Shown here: in pieces, positions 39,329 through 48,506 of the stretch
How positions within the stretch are numbered: position 1 is the first letter of the stretch
Layout: every line of letters starts with the position of its first letter
Assembly: GCA_029552545.1 (NCBI GenBank)
Contig: JAKPDO010000002.1
Span: 1 to 64,000 of the forward strand
Source: Planctomycetota bacterium
GTDB lineage: Bacteria; Planctomycetota; Phycisphaerae; Sedimentisphaerales; Anaerohalosphaeraceae
Direction of reading: 5' to 3'
Length of the DNA: 64,000 nucleotides
Notes under the pieces: model-generated
What the model was told of the DNA's origin: nothing
Seen by the model: only the letters and a program-made list of their open reading frames with translations
Database searches by the model: none
Translations under genes and position numbers: made by a program

Positions 39329-39374
39329 AACGAACCTCCTTCTTCAGAGCGGCCGCCGGCCCCTAAAGAAAACC

Positions 39375-40193
39375 TTACGGTTCGAGCGAGCCGGCCGCAT
39401 ACGACAGATTCTGTATCGTCACCATCACCCCGCTGCATTCCTGCAGGGGGCCGGTAATGCCTTCAATCCGCCGAATAATTTCATTGTCCAGCCGCTGCTC
39501 AATCATCGCCAAAATCACCCGACACACCGACCCGTTCCCGTTTTCGTTCTTGGCAAACTGGGCATACAGGGGCATCTTCGACAAGTAGGTACGGCTGTTC
39601 TCCCCGCTCAGCACCGCCAGAGAGCCGGTCTCCAGCCCGGCTAGCGCTCCGAGAATCTGCTCAAACACATGCTCATCCTGCACAAACACATGAAGCAGAC
39701 TCTTCTGACTGGACACCTCCAGCGGAATCTCCGCACCGGCCTGGCGAATCAGCATCTGCCGAAGCGACTTGGCGTCTTTGGCGGCCACCATCTTTTCAAC
39801 ACCTTTGGGATTCTGAAGTGCCCGTGAAATCGACGACAGCAGCCGAATATGGGCATTCGGCCGCTCCGCCGGCGCCAGAATAAACACAATCAGCCGGACT
39901 TTCTGACGGTCCGCCGCCTCAAAATCCACCCCGTCCGGAATCGTCACCGCCCCCACCACAAAATCCTGAATGGACTTGAGCCGACAATGCGGTATCGCCA
40001 CCTGTCCGCCGAAGGCCGTTGACCCAAGCGTCTCCCGCTCCTGAAGCGCCTCCAGAATGTCCTCCTCCGAGATATGCCGGCACAGCGGACTTTTTTTGGC
40101 CAGGGCGGCAATCTCACAAAGGGCAATGGCCTTATCCTCAATCACCATCCCCGTCTGAATGCACTCCGGTTTAATCAAGTCAGACAATTTCAT
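39375..40193 (-). CDS. PTS EIIA (nitrogen/fructose type) protein with extra C-terminal domain
   Basis: This protein of 272 residues has an EIIA-Ntr-like domain at residues 1-150, with the phospho-acceptor histidine in GGQVAIPHCRL and the preceding RETLGSTAFG. Residues about 158-272 form a second alpha/beta domain (LLHVFVQDEHVFEQILGALAGL, then VMVTIQNLSYAAGS) that by strand-helix pattern resembles PII-like/ACT-type ligand sensors; this assignment is weak. No sugar-specific EIIB/EIIC is present, so a regulatory rather than transport role is likely. It lies 46 bases before the GspF gene. Confidence 0.85.
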   Translation of the reverse strand: MKLSDLIKPECIQTGMVIEDKAIALCEIAALAKKSPLCRHISEEDILEALQERETLGSTAFGGQVAIPHCRLKSIQDFVVGAVTIPDGVDFEAADRQKVRLIVFILAPAERPNAHIRLLSSISRALQNPKGVEKMVAAKDAKSLRQMLIRQAGAEIPLEVSSQKSLLHVFVQDEHVFEQILGALAGLETGSLAVLSGENSRTYLSKMPLYAQFAKNENGNGSVCRVILAMIEQRLDNEIIRRIEGITGPLQECSGVMVTIQNLSYAAGSLEP

Positions 40194-40219
40194 TCAAGTC
40201 TCCGTCCGCTCCCATTCGC

Positions 40220-41971
40220 TCAGGGCTGGTTCGGCTCGCCGACAGACGGTCCCGTACTGGGAGCGGGCTCTTCAAACCCCCGTTCGATAGCCGCCTGAAC
40301 CGTTTGCTTTTCGGCCTGCAGCAGACGAAGCATCTTTTCATCCGCTTTGGCCTCATACTGTTCAATCAAAGCCAGGGCTTCCCGGGCCGCCTGTTCCCGC
40401 TGCTGCGGAGTACCCTGTACCTGCTTCCAGGCCGTCAGCTGCGGACGAAGCGACTCAAAATACAGTTCGCTGTCATACGGCATCTGCGGCTGATAATTCA
40501 GTCCTTTTTCCAACAGCCGCGCCGTTTCCGACTGTGTAAAAATCGGCCCCAGTTCAGCGGCCTTCTGCATTTGCTCCTTCAAGACCGCCTCGACTGCGTC
40601 AGCCAACTCATACCGGTCGAGCGAATCCGCCAGCTTCATTTTGGAGTGAAGGTTCAGCAGTCGGCTGGCTGTCACGTTCACCGCATACTGCCGAACGGCT
40701 TCCCCGCTCAGCGAACGGCCTTCCGCCAGCGCCTGCTCAAAGGTCTTATCCGCCTCATCAAAAGCCGTCGAGGCCTTGCCCAGCCATTCATCCTCCGCCA
40801 CCGTCAGCAGTCCCTCCCGCAGCAGCGTCTCAACCGCCGCATCCCCGCCGGCCGCCTTGATAAGCCCCTCGACGGACACACTGACCATCAGTTCAAACTG
40901 AAGTCGGCTGCCCGCCAGCTGGCCCGCCAGCGACTGAATCTGCCCCTTTTTGTACAGCACCGTCGGCTGAGATGAGCGAGACTGAATCCGCTCATATGCA
41001 CCAAGCACCTTCTCAATGGACGCGTTCACCTGTTCATACTGCCGCTGATAGGCCCCGACATTCTCCCGAAGTTCCGCAACCATCTGACGAAGAGCCTCCA
41101 TTTCCTGCTGGATTTGTCCGGCCAATTGGTCTTGGGCCGCCCGCAGTTGAGCCGTCTGTTCAGACTGTCGAAGCCCTTCCAGTTTGCCCCGGATATCCTC
41201 AATAGCCGCCGCCAGCTGTTCTACACGCGGCTCCACCAGAGCAATCTGCCGCTCGACCATTTCCGCCTGCGTCAGGGCTTCCTGCTTCTCGGTATAAAAA
41301 CTCTTCTTCTTCAGCAGAATCTCATAAGCGGCCTTTTCCAAGTCCGTCTTTCGCGGACCGCCGGCCAGTTTGGCCTCCTGAAAACGCTCATCCGCCTGGG
41401 CCTGCAGAAGCGACAGCTGTTCATCCGCCGCCGCGGCCTTGGCCGTCCAGTCCTGTCGCTGTGCCGTCAGGGCCGCCAATTCCTCCCGGACTTTGGCCAA
41501 CTCGCGAACCAACCCTTCTCCCGCCGGCCCCCCTCCTGACAGCGCCTGCTCCAGCTCTGCAATTTCCTTCTGTCCCGATTCGAGCATCTGGGAAATCCCC
41601 TGCTGCTGATTCCGGAGTTTTCCAATCCGCCGAACCTGCTCAGCCAGATGAATCAGGCTGCTCAGAACGGGCTGTTTGACAGTCTCCAATTCCTCCGCCT
41701 GACGGCGAAGCTCCGTCAGTTCAATATTGCCTATGGTCAAATAGGCCGGCTCCCGCACCGCCGCACCGCCGCCCGCCAAAAGGGCTTGGTCCAGCTGTGC
41801 CCGGGCCCCCTCCACATTTCCTTCATAAGTCAGCAGAGCCGCTGCCGCCTCTGTTTTTTCAGAAACTTTCTTTTGGGCCTGATGATCCGGGTCGTCCGAA
41901 CAACCCAAAAGCACACAAATTGCCGCCGACAATAACGCCGCCCGAGCTGTTCTGATGCTCTCTTTCACCAT
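40220..41971 (-). CDS. Large coiled-coil lipoprotein
   Basis: This protein has about 583 residues from ATG 41971 (GGGAGAG just upstream; an in-frame start 24 codons earlier adds no signal). The signal MVKESIRTARAALLSAAICVLLGC has lipobox LLGC. Nearly the whole mature protein is charged, Gln/Glu/Ala-rich helix with heptads (for example LRQMVAELRENVGAYQRQYEQV), interrupted by a TPR-like region in the C-terminal half. It could be a periplasmic spacer or scaffold. I recognise no family. It shares its strand with the ferritin-like gene upstream and EIIA-like gene downstream. Confidence 0.8.
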   Translation of the reverse strand: MVKESIRTARAALLSAAICVLLGCSDDPDHQAQKKVSEKTEAAAALLTYEGNVEGARAQLDQALLAGGGAAVREPAYLTIGNIELTELRRQAEELETVKQPVLSSLIHLAEQVRRIGKLRNQQQGISQMLESGQKEIAELEQALSGGGPAGEGLVRELAKVREELAALTAQRQDWTAKAAAADEQLSLLQAQADERFQEAKLAGGPRKTDLEKAAYEILLKKKSFYTEKQEALTQAEMVERQIALVEPRVEQLAAAIEDIRGKLEGLRQSEQTAQLRAAQDQLAGQIQQEMEALRQMVAELRENVGAYQRQYEQVNASIEKVLGAYERIQSRSSQPTVLYKKGQIQSLAGQLAGSRLQFELMVSVSVEGLIKAAGGDAAVETLLREGLLTVAEDEWLGKASTAFDEADKTFEQALAEGRSLSGEAVRQYAVNVTASRLLNLHSKMKLADSLDRYELADAVEAVLKEQMQKAAELGPIFTQSETARLLEKGLNYQPQMPYDSELYFESLRPQLTAWKQVQGTPQQREQAAREALALIEQYEAKADEKMLRLLQAEKQTVQAAIERGFEEPAPSTGPSVGEPNQP

Positions 41972-42045
41972 ATCTCTCCCGAAAAAGCAGATTTTTCCAG
42001 CCAAAACTCCCCCATCGTACCGGTTTTCTTTCGCCGGTGTCAAGT

Positions 42046-42540
42046 TTATTCGGGGCTTTTTAGAGCTTCAAAAGCCCCGGACGAGCCCTTTTTCTCATTT
42101 TCTTCCAGCATCGCCAGACGCTTCTCAAAGACCTGCCGATGGCGCAGTTCTTGTGCCGATAAAACCCGAAACAGCTGCTCCAGCTCCTCCTGCTGGACCA
42201 AATCCGCTAAAAGTGAATACAAATGCTCCGCAGAGCGTTCTTTACGAATCGCAAACTGCAGGGCTTCCTTCAGACTCACATCTGCCGGCACGGGCATAGC
42301 ATCCAGATACCCGCTCTCCGATAAATCCCGCAAGTCCGGCTCCCGGAGAGCATAGGCATATCCTTTCAGGGAAATCAAGCGTCTTTCGTGCTCCTTCTCC
42401 TCTTCTGTCAATTGCCGGTAAAAGTCTTTGACGGCAGGGTCCCGAACCTCCTGGGCCAGCTTGGCATAAAACTGCTGGGCCGCCTTTTCCTGAACGATTG
42501 CAAAATCCAAAACTTCGTCAAATGTGCGAAATTTCAGCAT
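42046..42540 (-). CDS. Ferritin-like/rubrerythrin-type di-iron protein
   Basis: This protein of 164 residues is a four-helix bundle with two ferritin-like halves. Glu/His ligands are visible in VQEKAAQQFYAKLAQ, LTEEEKEHERRL, IRKERSAEHLYSLL and LSAQELRHRQVFEKRL. There is no rubredoxin domain, so it is the short rubrerythrin-like form seen in anaerobes and microaerophiles, with a probable role in peroxide or iron handling. It is the first gene of a seven-gene minus-strand run ending in the Mce gene. Confidence 0.88.
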   Translation of the reverse strand: MLKFRTFDEVLDFAIVQEKAAQQFYAKLAQEVRDPAVKDFYRQLTEEEKEHERRLISLKGYAYALREPDLRDLSESGYLDAMPVPADVSLKEALQFAIRKERSAEHLYSLLADLVQQEELEQLFRVLSAQELRHRQVFEKRLAMLEENEKKGSSGAFEALKSPE

Positions 42541-42756
42541 AATCGCCTCTTCCCGCCGCCGGTCATCTTTTTCGGAACGCTTTCTGTTTTTAAATCTCTA
42601 AAAATAATTATTTTACAACTCTTTAAGGCCCTCTGCAAGCAGCAATCAATCCTTCTTCTCTCCAAATTTTTACTTCAAAAAATCACTTTTGAAATTAAGA
42701 TAAAAATCGAGAGTGTATAGGCCGAAAATACAAACAACCTTCTCAAAAAGGGAAAA

Positions 42757-44028
42757 ATGCCGACTTTAACCTCTCGACAGCGGCTTCAGGCGGTTCTGGA
42801 TCACAAAATACCCGACCGGCTCTGTGTGGATTTCGGGGCCGGGGGGCAGACCGGAATGGGGGTCTGTGCCGTTCATCGCCTTCGTCAGGCGGTGCTGGGA
42901 GAGCCGGATTATCGCGTTAAAGTCATCGAGCCCTATCAAATGCTCGGTGAAATTGATGAGCCGCTGCGTTTGGCCCTGGGTCTGGATGTCGTGGGTGTCC
43001 ATTCCCGCTGCAATATGTTCGGGTTTGAGAACACAGGATGGAAACCCTTCCGAATGCCCGCCGACGGCACGGAGGTTCTTGTGCCGGAGCGTTTCAACTG
43101 GATGACGGATGCCAAAGGCGACCTGCTGATGTACCCGCAGGGTGACACGACCGTTCCGCCCTGTGCCAAAATGCCCAAACACAGCTGGTTCTGGGATTCG
43201 ATTCGACGCCAGGAGCCGATCGTCGAGGAGAAACTGGACTGGCGGGACAACTGCGAGGAGTTCGGGCTGCTCTCCGAAGCCGACATCGCCCATTTCAAGC
43301 GGCAGGTCGATTGGTATTACGAAAACACCGACGCCGGCATTTATCTGACTTTTCCCGGACTGGCCTTCGGCGATATTGCCCTCGTGCCCGCCCCCTGGCT
43401 CAAACACCCCAGGGGCATCCGCGATGTTGAGGAATGGTACGTTTCTACGATAACCCGCCGGGATTATGTGTATAAGGTGTTTGAGTATCAGTGTGAAATC
43501 GGGCTGAAAAACATCGAACGGCTGGCCGCCGCACTGGGTGATAAGGTGCAGGTGGTTTTTGTGAGCGGCACGGATTTCGGCACGCAGCGGGGGCCGTTTA
43601 TCAGCCCGCAGATGTACCGCGATTTGTACAAACCATTCCAGAAGGCCGTTAATGACAAAATCCATAAACTGACGAAATGGAAAATCTTCATTCATTCCTG
43701 CGGCTCCATTTATCCGCTGATTCCGGACCTGATTGAGGCGGGATTCGATGTGCTCAATCCCGTCCAGTGTTCTGCGGCAGACATGGACCCTGCTCGGCTC
43801 AAGAACGAGTTCGGCGACCAATTGGTCTTTTGGGGCGGCGGGGTCGATACCCAGCAGACCCTGCCGTTCGGCACGCCCGAGGAGGTTTATCGGCAGGTGC
43901 GCGAGCGCATCGACATCTTCAGCCGAAACGGCGGCTATGTCTTTAACAGCATCCACAATGTCCAGAGCAATGTCCCGACCGAAAATCTTCTGGCGATGTT
44001 CCTGGCCATCGATGATGCACGGAAATGA
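42757..44028 (+). CDS. Uroporphyrinogen decarboxylase-like protein (URO-D superfamily)
   Basis: This protein of 423 residues has the URO-D/MtaA TIM-barrel fold: N-terminal SRQRLQAVLDHKIPDRLCVDFG, central GTDFGTQRGPFISPQMYRDLYKPF, IHSCGSIYPLIPDLIEAGFDVLNPVQ, and the C-terminal GGYVFNSIHNVQSNVPTENL. In the superfamily some members act on haem precursors and others are methyltransferases or unknown. The HSCG motif and the lack of the haem-type N-terminus favour the non-haem group, which is expanded in planctomycetes and often found beside sugar-metabolism genes. It precedes a sugar transporter by 78 bases. Confidence 0.88.
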   Translation: MPTLTSRQRLQAVLDHKIPDRLCVDFGAGGQTGMGVCAVHRLRQAVLGEPDYRVKVIEPYQMLGEIDEPLRLALGLDVVGVHSRCNMFGFENTGWKPFRMPADGTEVLVPERFNWMTDAKGDLLMYPQGDTTVPPCAKMPKHSWFWDSIRRQEPIVEEKLDWRDNCEEFGLLSEADIAHFKRQVDWYYENTDAGIYLTFPGLAFGDIALVPAPWLKHPRGIRDVEEWYVSTITRRDYVYKVFEYQCEIGLKNIERLAAALGDKVQVVFVSGTDFGTQRGPFISPQMYRDLYKPFQKAVNDKIHKLTKWKIFIHSCGSIYPLIPDLIEAGFDVLNPVQCSAADMDPARLKNEFGDQLVFWGGGVDTQQTLPFGTPEEVYRQVRERIDIFSRNGGYVFNSIHNVQSNVPTENLLAMFLAIDDARK

Positions 44029-44106
44029 CGAGAATCCGTATCCGACACCGGCTGGGTGGAAATGACCGCGGAATTGATTAGATACACTGAATCAAAAAGG
44101 AGCACA

Positions 44107-45546
44107 ATGACACACACAGAAACAACCTTGGATGCCGGGGCCGTTGAATACAACCGGGCCTTTTTGTGGCGGGTTTGTCTGGTGGCCGCCATGGGGGGAC
44201 TTCTGTTCGGCTATGACTGGGTGGTTGTCGGCGGCGCCAAACCCTTTTACGAACCTTATTTCCAAATTACAGATGACACCCCTTTTCTGCGGGGCTGGGC
44301 ACAGAGCAGCGCCCTGGTCGGCTGCATCTTCGGGGCCGTCCTGTCCGGCGCGCTGTCCGACCGGTTCGGACGCAAACACCTGCTGATTGGGGCGGGATTT
44401 CTGTTTACCGCCTCGGCCCTCTGGACGGCCTTCAGCCAAACACTGACGGATTATTCGCTGGCCCGCATCCTCGGCGGACTGGGCATCGGGCTGGCCTCCA
44501 ATCTGTCTCCGATGTACATTGCCGAGATGTCTCCGGCACCCATTCGAGGGCGGTTGGTCTCTATCAATCAGCTGACGATCGTCATCGGCGTCCTGGCGGC
44601 GCAGTGGGTCAACTGGATGCTGGCCCGCTCGCATCCCTTATCCCCGGATGCCTCCTCGGTAGACATCCTGGCGGGCTGGCACGGCCGGGTCGGCTGGCGG
44701 TGGATGTTCGGCGCCGAAACCCTGCCCGCCTTCGGATTTTTTGTTCTGATGTTCCTTCTGCCGGAAAGCCCGCGCTGGCTGGTCAAATACGGCAAACTCA
44801 ATCAGGCCCGGGCGGTTCTGGCCAAAGTCGGCGGATGGGAATACGCCTGTCAGGAGGCCGACAGCATCCAGGCAACCCTGGCCAAAGAGGAAATCGCTTC
44901 CGTCCGCTTCCGCGACCTGCTGGAGCCGAGTTTGCTGAAAATCATTGCGCTGGGGGTCTTTCTGGCGGTCTTTCAGCAGTGGTGCGGCATCAATTCCATT
45001 TTCAACTACGCACAGGAAATCTTCGCCGCCGCGGGCTATTCCGTCGGTGATATCCTGTTCAACATTGTCATCACCGGCACAGTCAATCTGCTTTTTACCT
45101 TTGCGGCGATTTACACGGTGGACCGCCTCGGCCGCAAGGCCCTGATGCTCCTCGGGTCCGGCGGTCTGGCCGGCATTTACGCTGTCCTCGGCACGGGTTA
45201 TTTCCTGCAGGTCCGCGGCTTCTTTATGCTCCTGCTGGTTCTGGCGGCGATTGCCTTTTATGCGATGTCCCTGGCCCCGATTACCTGGGTGATTATCTCG
45301 GAGATTTTTCCCAACCGCATCCGCGGGGCGGCGATGGCCGTTGCCGTCCTTTCCCTCTGGATTGCCTGTACCCTGCTGACCCTGGCCTTTCCCTATCTGA
45401 ACCGCTCGCTGGGGCCGCACGGCACATTCTGGCTGTACGGGGCCATCTGTCTTTTCGGCTTTTTTGTCATCCTCAAGTTCCTTCCGGAAACCAAAGGCAA
45501 GTCGCTGGAGGAAATCGAGCGGGGGTTTGCAGACAAAACGAGTTGA
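44107..45546 (+). CDS. MFS sugar-porter family transporter (XylE-like)
   Basis: This transporter has about 479 residues and twelve membrane segments. Sugar-porter signatures are GGLLFGYDWVVVGG (helix 1), DRFGRKHLLIGAG, PESPRWLVKYGK and PETKGKSLEEIE near the end. It most likely takes up a hexose or pentose by proton symport, and xylose or arabinose would fit the window's enzymes. The start at 44107 follows AAGGAG; an in-frame upstream start would be poorly placed. A fresh promoter begins four bases after its stop for the GH5 gene. Confidence 0.92.
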   Translation: MTHTETTLDAGAVEYNRAFLWRVCLVAAMGGLLFGYDWVVVGGAKPFYEPYFQITDDTPFLRGWAQSSALVGCIFGAVLSGALSDRFGRKHLLIGAGFLFTASALWTAFSQTLTDYSLARILGGLGIGLASNLSPMYIAEMSPAPIRGRLVSINQLTIVIGVLAAQWVNWMLARSHPLSPDASSVDILAGWHGRVGWRWMFGAETLPAFGFFVLMFLLPESPRWLVKYGKLNQARAVLAKVGGWEYACQEADSIQATLAKEEIASVRFRDLLEPSLLKIIALGVFLAVFQQWCGINSIFNYAQEIFAAAGYSVGDILFNIVITGTVNLLFTFAAIYTVDRLGRKALMLLGSGGLAGIYAVLGTGYFLQVRGFFMLLLVLAAIAFYAMSLAPITWVIISEIFPNRIRGAAMAVAVLSLWIACTLLTLAFPYLNRSLGPHGTFWLYGAICLFGFFVILKFLPETKGKSLEEIERGFADKTS

Positions 45547-45549
45547 TTT

Positions 45550-45578
45550 TTGACTTTGGGCCGGAAGAAAGATAATAT
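45550..45578 (+). promoter_or_regulatory. Promoter of the GH5 gene
   Basis: TTGACT and TAATAT are separated by exactly 17 bases, directly behind the transporter stop codon and about 45 bases before the GH5 start, leaving a short leader. Confidence 0.72.
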
Positions 45579-45623
45579 AAAGACGAAATTGTAAATATTT
45601 GCGGTTGGCAAAAAGGGGTATTT

Positions 45624-46628
45624 ATGCGGAAAGTAATCCTGTTTTTTTCGGGATTTATTTTGTTCACGGGTGTTCTTCAGGCGGCCTCGGAAGAGATGGA
45701 CATTTTTGCACTTAATCAGAAAATCGGACGCGGCGTGAACATCATCGGCTATGACCCGATTTGGCGTTCGCCGCAGCAGGCCCGCTTCAAAGAGCCGTAT
45801 TTCAAAATGCTCAAAGAAGCCGGTTTTTCGAGCGTCCGCATCAATCTTCATCCGTTCCGGTTTATGAAAGATGAACCGCCGCATACGCTGGACCCGCAGT
45901 GGCTCGGGACCCTTCGCTGGGCGGTGGAGAAGTCCCTGGCCGCCGGTCTGGTTGCCATCCTTGATCTGCATGAATACAATGCGATGGGATCCGACCCGGC
46001 TGCACACAGGGGCAAGTTTCTGCCCTTTTGGGAGCAGATATCCGCCGAGTTTGCGGCCGCTCCGCCGACTGTGCTCTTTGAGATCCTCAATGAACCCAAC
46101 AAGCAGTTAACGGAGGAGCTCTGGAATGAATATTATCGCCAGGCCCTGACTGTCATTCGAAAGTCGAATCCGACACGGGCCGTCATCATTGGTCCGGCAC
46201 ACTATAACTCCGTCGATGCCCTCCCTTCGCTGCAGCTGCCGGAGGATGACCGCAATCTGATTGTTACGGTTCACTACTACAAGCCGATGGAGTTTACCCA
46301 TCAGGGGGCTCGCTGGACACCCGCCTATGCTGACAAAACCGGCGTCGTCTGGCCGCGAAGTGCCGCCGATGAGGAAGCCGTTGTGGAGGATTTCCGAAAA
46401 GTTAAGGAATGGGCCCAGAAAAACAATCGCCCTATTTTCCTCGGCGAGTTTGGGGCGTATGACAAGGCCGATATGGACTCACGCGTCCGTTATATCTCCT
46501 TTGTCGCCCGCACCGCCGAAAAATGCGGGTTCAGCTGGGCCTATTGGCAATTCGATTCCGATTTTGTCCTTTACGATGTCGAAAAAGAAAAGTGGGTCCA
46601 ACCGATATACAATGCCCTGATTCCGTAA
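45624..46628 (+). CDS. Secreted GH5 endoglucanase/mannanase-type enzyme
   Basis: This protein of 334 residues has a signal peptide (MRKVILFFSGFILFTGVLQA) and one GH5 TIM-barrel domain. The catalytic acid lies in FEILNEPNK and the nucleophile in IFLGEFGAYDKADM; GFSSVRINLHPF and TVHYYKPMEFTHQG are further GH5 landmarks. It most likely cleaves beta-1,4-glucan or related chains, and the subfamily is not assignable by eye. It has no accessory domains, unlike the xylan-cluster enzymes. The gene has its own promoter. Confidence 0.92.
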   Translation: MRKVILFFSGFILFTGVLQAASEEMDIFALNQKIGRGVNIIGYDPIWRSPQQARFKEPYFKMLKEAGFSSVRINLHPFRFMKDEPPHTLDPQWLGTLRWAVEKSLAAGLVAILDLHEYNAMGSDPAAHRGKFLPFWEQISAEFAAAPPTVLFEILNEPNKQLTEELWNEYYRQALTVIRKSNPTRAVIIGPAHYNSVDALPSLQLPEDDRNLIVTVHYYKPMEFTHQGARWTPAYADKTGVVWPRSAADEEAVVEDFRKVKEWAQKNNRPIFLGEFGAYDKADMDSRVRYISFVARTAEKCGFSWAYWQFDSDFVLYDVEKEKWVQPIYNALIP

Positions 46629-46684
46629 ACAGCAGAAAATCTCCGCCGGAATATTCTGTTAAAATAGAGAAAATATTTGCCCCC

Positions 46685-46888
46685 TTAACTGGCCAATGAG
46701 GCCATTTTCCGGTCTTTGATTTCTTGGGCCACCTTAAACCCGACATCCAATGTCAAAGAAAACGTCGGGTCCAGAACATCCGTGATTCGGTGCTCCTGCA
46801 GAAAACTTTCCGCCAGCGACGTTGCGTTTGTAAAACCGTCCCGTTTAATCTTTTCGTACATCCACTGGATGATTTGTTCTTCCGTCAT
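46685..46888 (-). CDS. Small hypothetical protein
   Basis: This protein has about 67 residues, helical and charged (TEEQIIQWMYEKIKRDGF, then LDVGFKVAQEIKDRK). The start at 46888 is supported by GGAG nine bases upstream; the frame extends ten codons further. It has no signal peptide or membrane span, and I recognise no family. It converges with the GH5 gene and is divergent from the ParA-type gene. Confidence 0.5.
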   Translation of the reverse strand: MTEEQIIQWMYEKIKRDGFTNATSLAESFLQEHRITDVLDPTFSLTLDVGFKVAQEIKDRKMASLAS

Positions 46889-47166
46889 CTCAAAAATCTC
46901 CTGCTTTCTCCGACTCAATAATTCAGAAGATGTAAACCTCCTATTTTATCGGCAAAAAGCCAAAAAATCATCCATTTTTTTCAATCTACGTAAGAACCAA
47001 TAAAGACCCCGTATGTCCTCATAATGGCCTTTTCTCAATATTAAAAACGGCTTTTTTCTTTTTTTGTCCGATAAAAAACTAAAGATTCCGCCATACTTTG
47101 ACGAAAATTAAATAACGAACGCCAAATAACAGCAACCCCTTGCGGGACTTAGAAAAGGGAGTTTCT

Positions 47167-48405
47167 ATGAGAACCGTAGCCATTATTAATCAAAAGGGAG
47201 GATGCGGAAAAACCACCGTCTCCATCAACCTCTCCAGTGCCCTGGCTGCCAAAGGATATCGGACGCTTCTGGTGGATTTGGACCCGCAGTCCCACTGTGC
47301 CGTAGGTCTGGCCGTCCCCGAAGAGCAGATTGAACAAAGCATTTATGATGTCTTAATCGGCAAGGCGCGCGGGGAACCGCTTCGGCTCAAGGAAATCCTC
47401 TGGCAAATCAGCGACCGGTTCGAACTGGCCCCCTCCAGCATCGATTTGGCGGCTTTTGAGTCTCAGATGGCCGGCATTATGGACCGGGAAAACTGCCTCA
47501 AGTCCGTCCTCGAGGAGGTCCGGGCCGATTATGATTATGTGATTATTGACTGCCCGCCTTCTGTAGGACTGTTGACCTTCAACGCCCTGCGGGCGGCTTC
47601 CGATGTGATTGTACCGGTTGAGATGGGCTATTTCTCGCTGCACGGCCTCAGCAAGCAGCTGGAGACCCTTCAGGTCCTCTGCGAACAGTGCCGACAGAAA
47701 GTCAACCTGATGGTGCTGGCCAGTATGTATGACATCCGCACCAAAATGGGGCGTGAGATTTTGGCTGAGCTCCGCAAACACTTCGGAGACCGGATGTTCC
47801 AGACGGTCGTGAATTTCAATACCAAACTCAAAGAAGCCGCCAGTCTCGGACAGCCCATCAGCGAATACGACCCGGCCAGCAAGGGCTATAAGGACTTCCT
47901 CAACCTGGCCGAGGAACTGATCGGTACCGATACCCTCGTTCACAAAGCCGAACTGGTGGACACCCTCGAGGCACGCATCCAGTCCATCAGCGCCAGCGCC
48001 GAAGAGCTGCTGGCCACCATCAAAGAGCCCCGCAAAGCAGCGGTGGAAGAACCGGCAGCTGCGGCATCGGCTCCAGCGCCGCAGCCCAAGGATACCCGCA
48101 CCTTCGAAGAGAAAATCGCCGACTTCTACGGTGTCCGTCAGGAAGGCAATACGGTCATCTTCTCGACCCTCTATCCGCGGGCCAAAACCGTCCAGATTGC
48201 CGGCGACTTCAACGACTGGATTCCGGAACAGACACCGATGCAGCGGGCCGGCGAAAACGGCAAATGGATTCTCAAGCTCCCGCTCAACAAGGGAACCTAC
48301 CGGTATCGCCTCGTTGTGGACGGCCAGTGGCAGCAGGACCCCTACAACGAAAACGCCGAGCCCAATCCGTTCGGAGAATACAATTCCGTTCTGCACGTCC
48401 AATAA
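47167..48405 (+). CDS. ParA-type ATPase fused to a CBM48/AMPK-type glycogen-binding domain
   Basis: This cytoplasmic protein of about 412 residues has a ParA/MinD-type ATPase at residues 1-270: deviant Walker A INQKGGCGKTTVSINL, LLVDLDPQSHCAVGL and VIIDCPPSVGLLT. After an Ala/Pro linker (about 287-326) comes a C-terminal CBM48/AMPK-beta-like sandwich (about 327-412). That domain keeps residues that bind glucan in the AMPK domain: Trp in GDFNDW, Trp in VDGQW and Asn in GEYNSVL, with a basic Arg where AMPK has Lys. Plasmid and chromosome ParA proteins lack such a domain, and no parB or parS is nearby. Inference: it may position or link a glycogen-like granule to the nucleoid. The start at 47167 follows AAAAGGGAG. 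Confidence 0.9.
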   Translation: MRTVAIINQKGGCGKTTVSINLSSALAAKGYRTLLVDLDPQSHCAVGLAVPEEQIEQSIYDVLIGKARGEPLRLKEILWQISDRFELAPSSIDLAAFESQMAGIMDRENCLKSVLEEVRADYDYVIIDCPPSVGLLTFNALRAASDVIVPVEMGYFSLHGLSKQLETLQVLCEQCRQKVNLMVLASMYDIRTKMGREILAELRKHFGDRMFQTVVNFNTKLKEAASLGQPISEYDPASKGYKDFLNLAEELIGTDTLVHKAELVDTLEARIQSISASAEELLATIKEPRKAAVEEPAAAASAPAPQPKDTRTFEEKIADFYGVRQEGNTVIFSTLYPRAKTVQIAGDFNDWIPEQTPMQRAGENGKWILKLPLNKGTYRYRLVVDGQWQQDPYNENAEPNPFGEYNSVLHVQ

Positions 48406-48428
48406 ACCGAGTCCGTTCTGAATGAACG

Positions 48429-48464
48429 AAAAAAACCCGACCTTTCAATCGGCCGGGTTTTTTT
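48429..48464. terminator. Bidirectional terminator between ParA-CBM48 and ftsK
   Basis: AAACCCG and CGGGTTT, with an inner CC/GG pair and one mismatch, form the stem around TTTCAATC. A-runs and T-runs flank both sides, so it can serve both convergent genes. Confidence 0.85.
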
Positions 48465-48506
48465 ATTCTCTCTCGGAAAGTCCCTGATTTCAGGTCTGGA
48501 CCGCCG

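Noticed and set aside
47167..48405. Chromosome partition ParA of a parABS locus
   Set aside because: There is no parB downstream, no parS-like 16-base palindrome noticed nearby, and the extra C-terminal domain is atypical.
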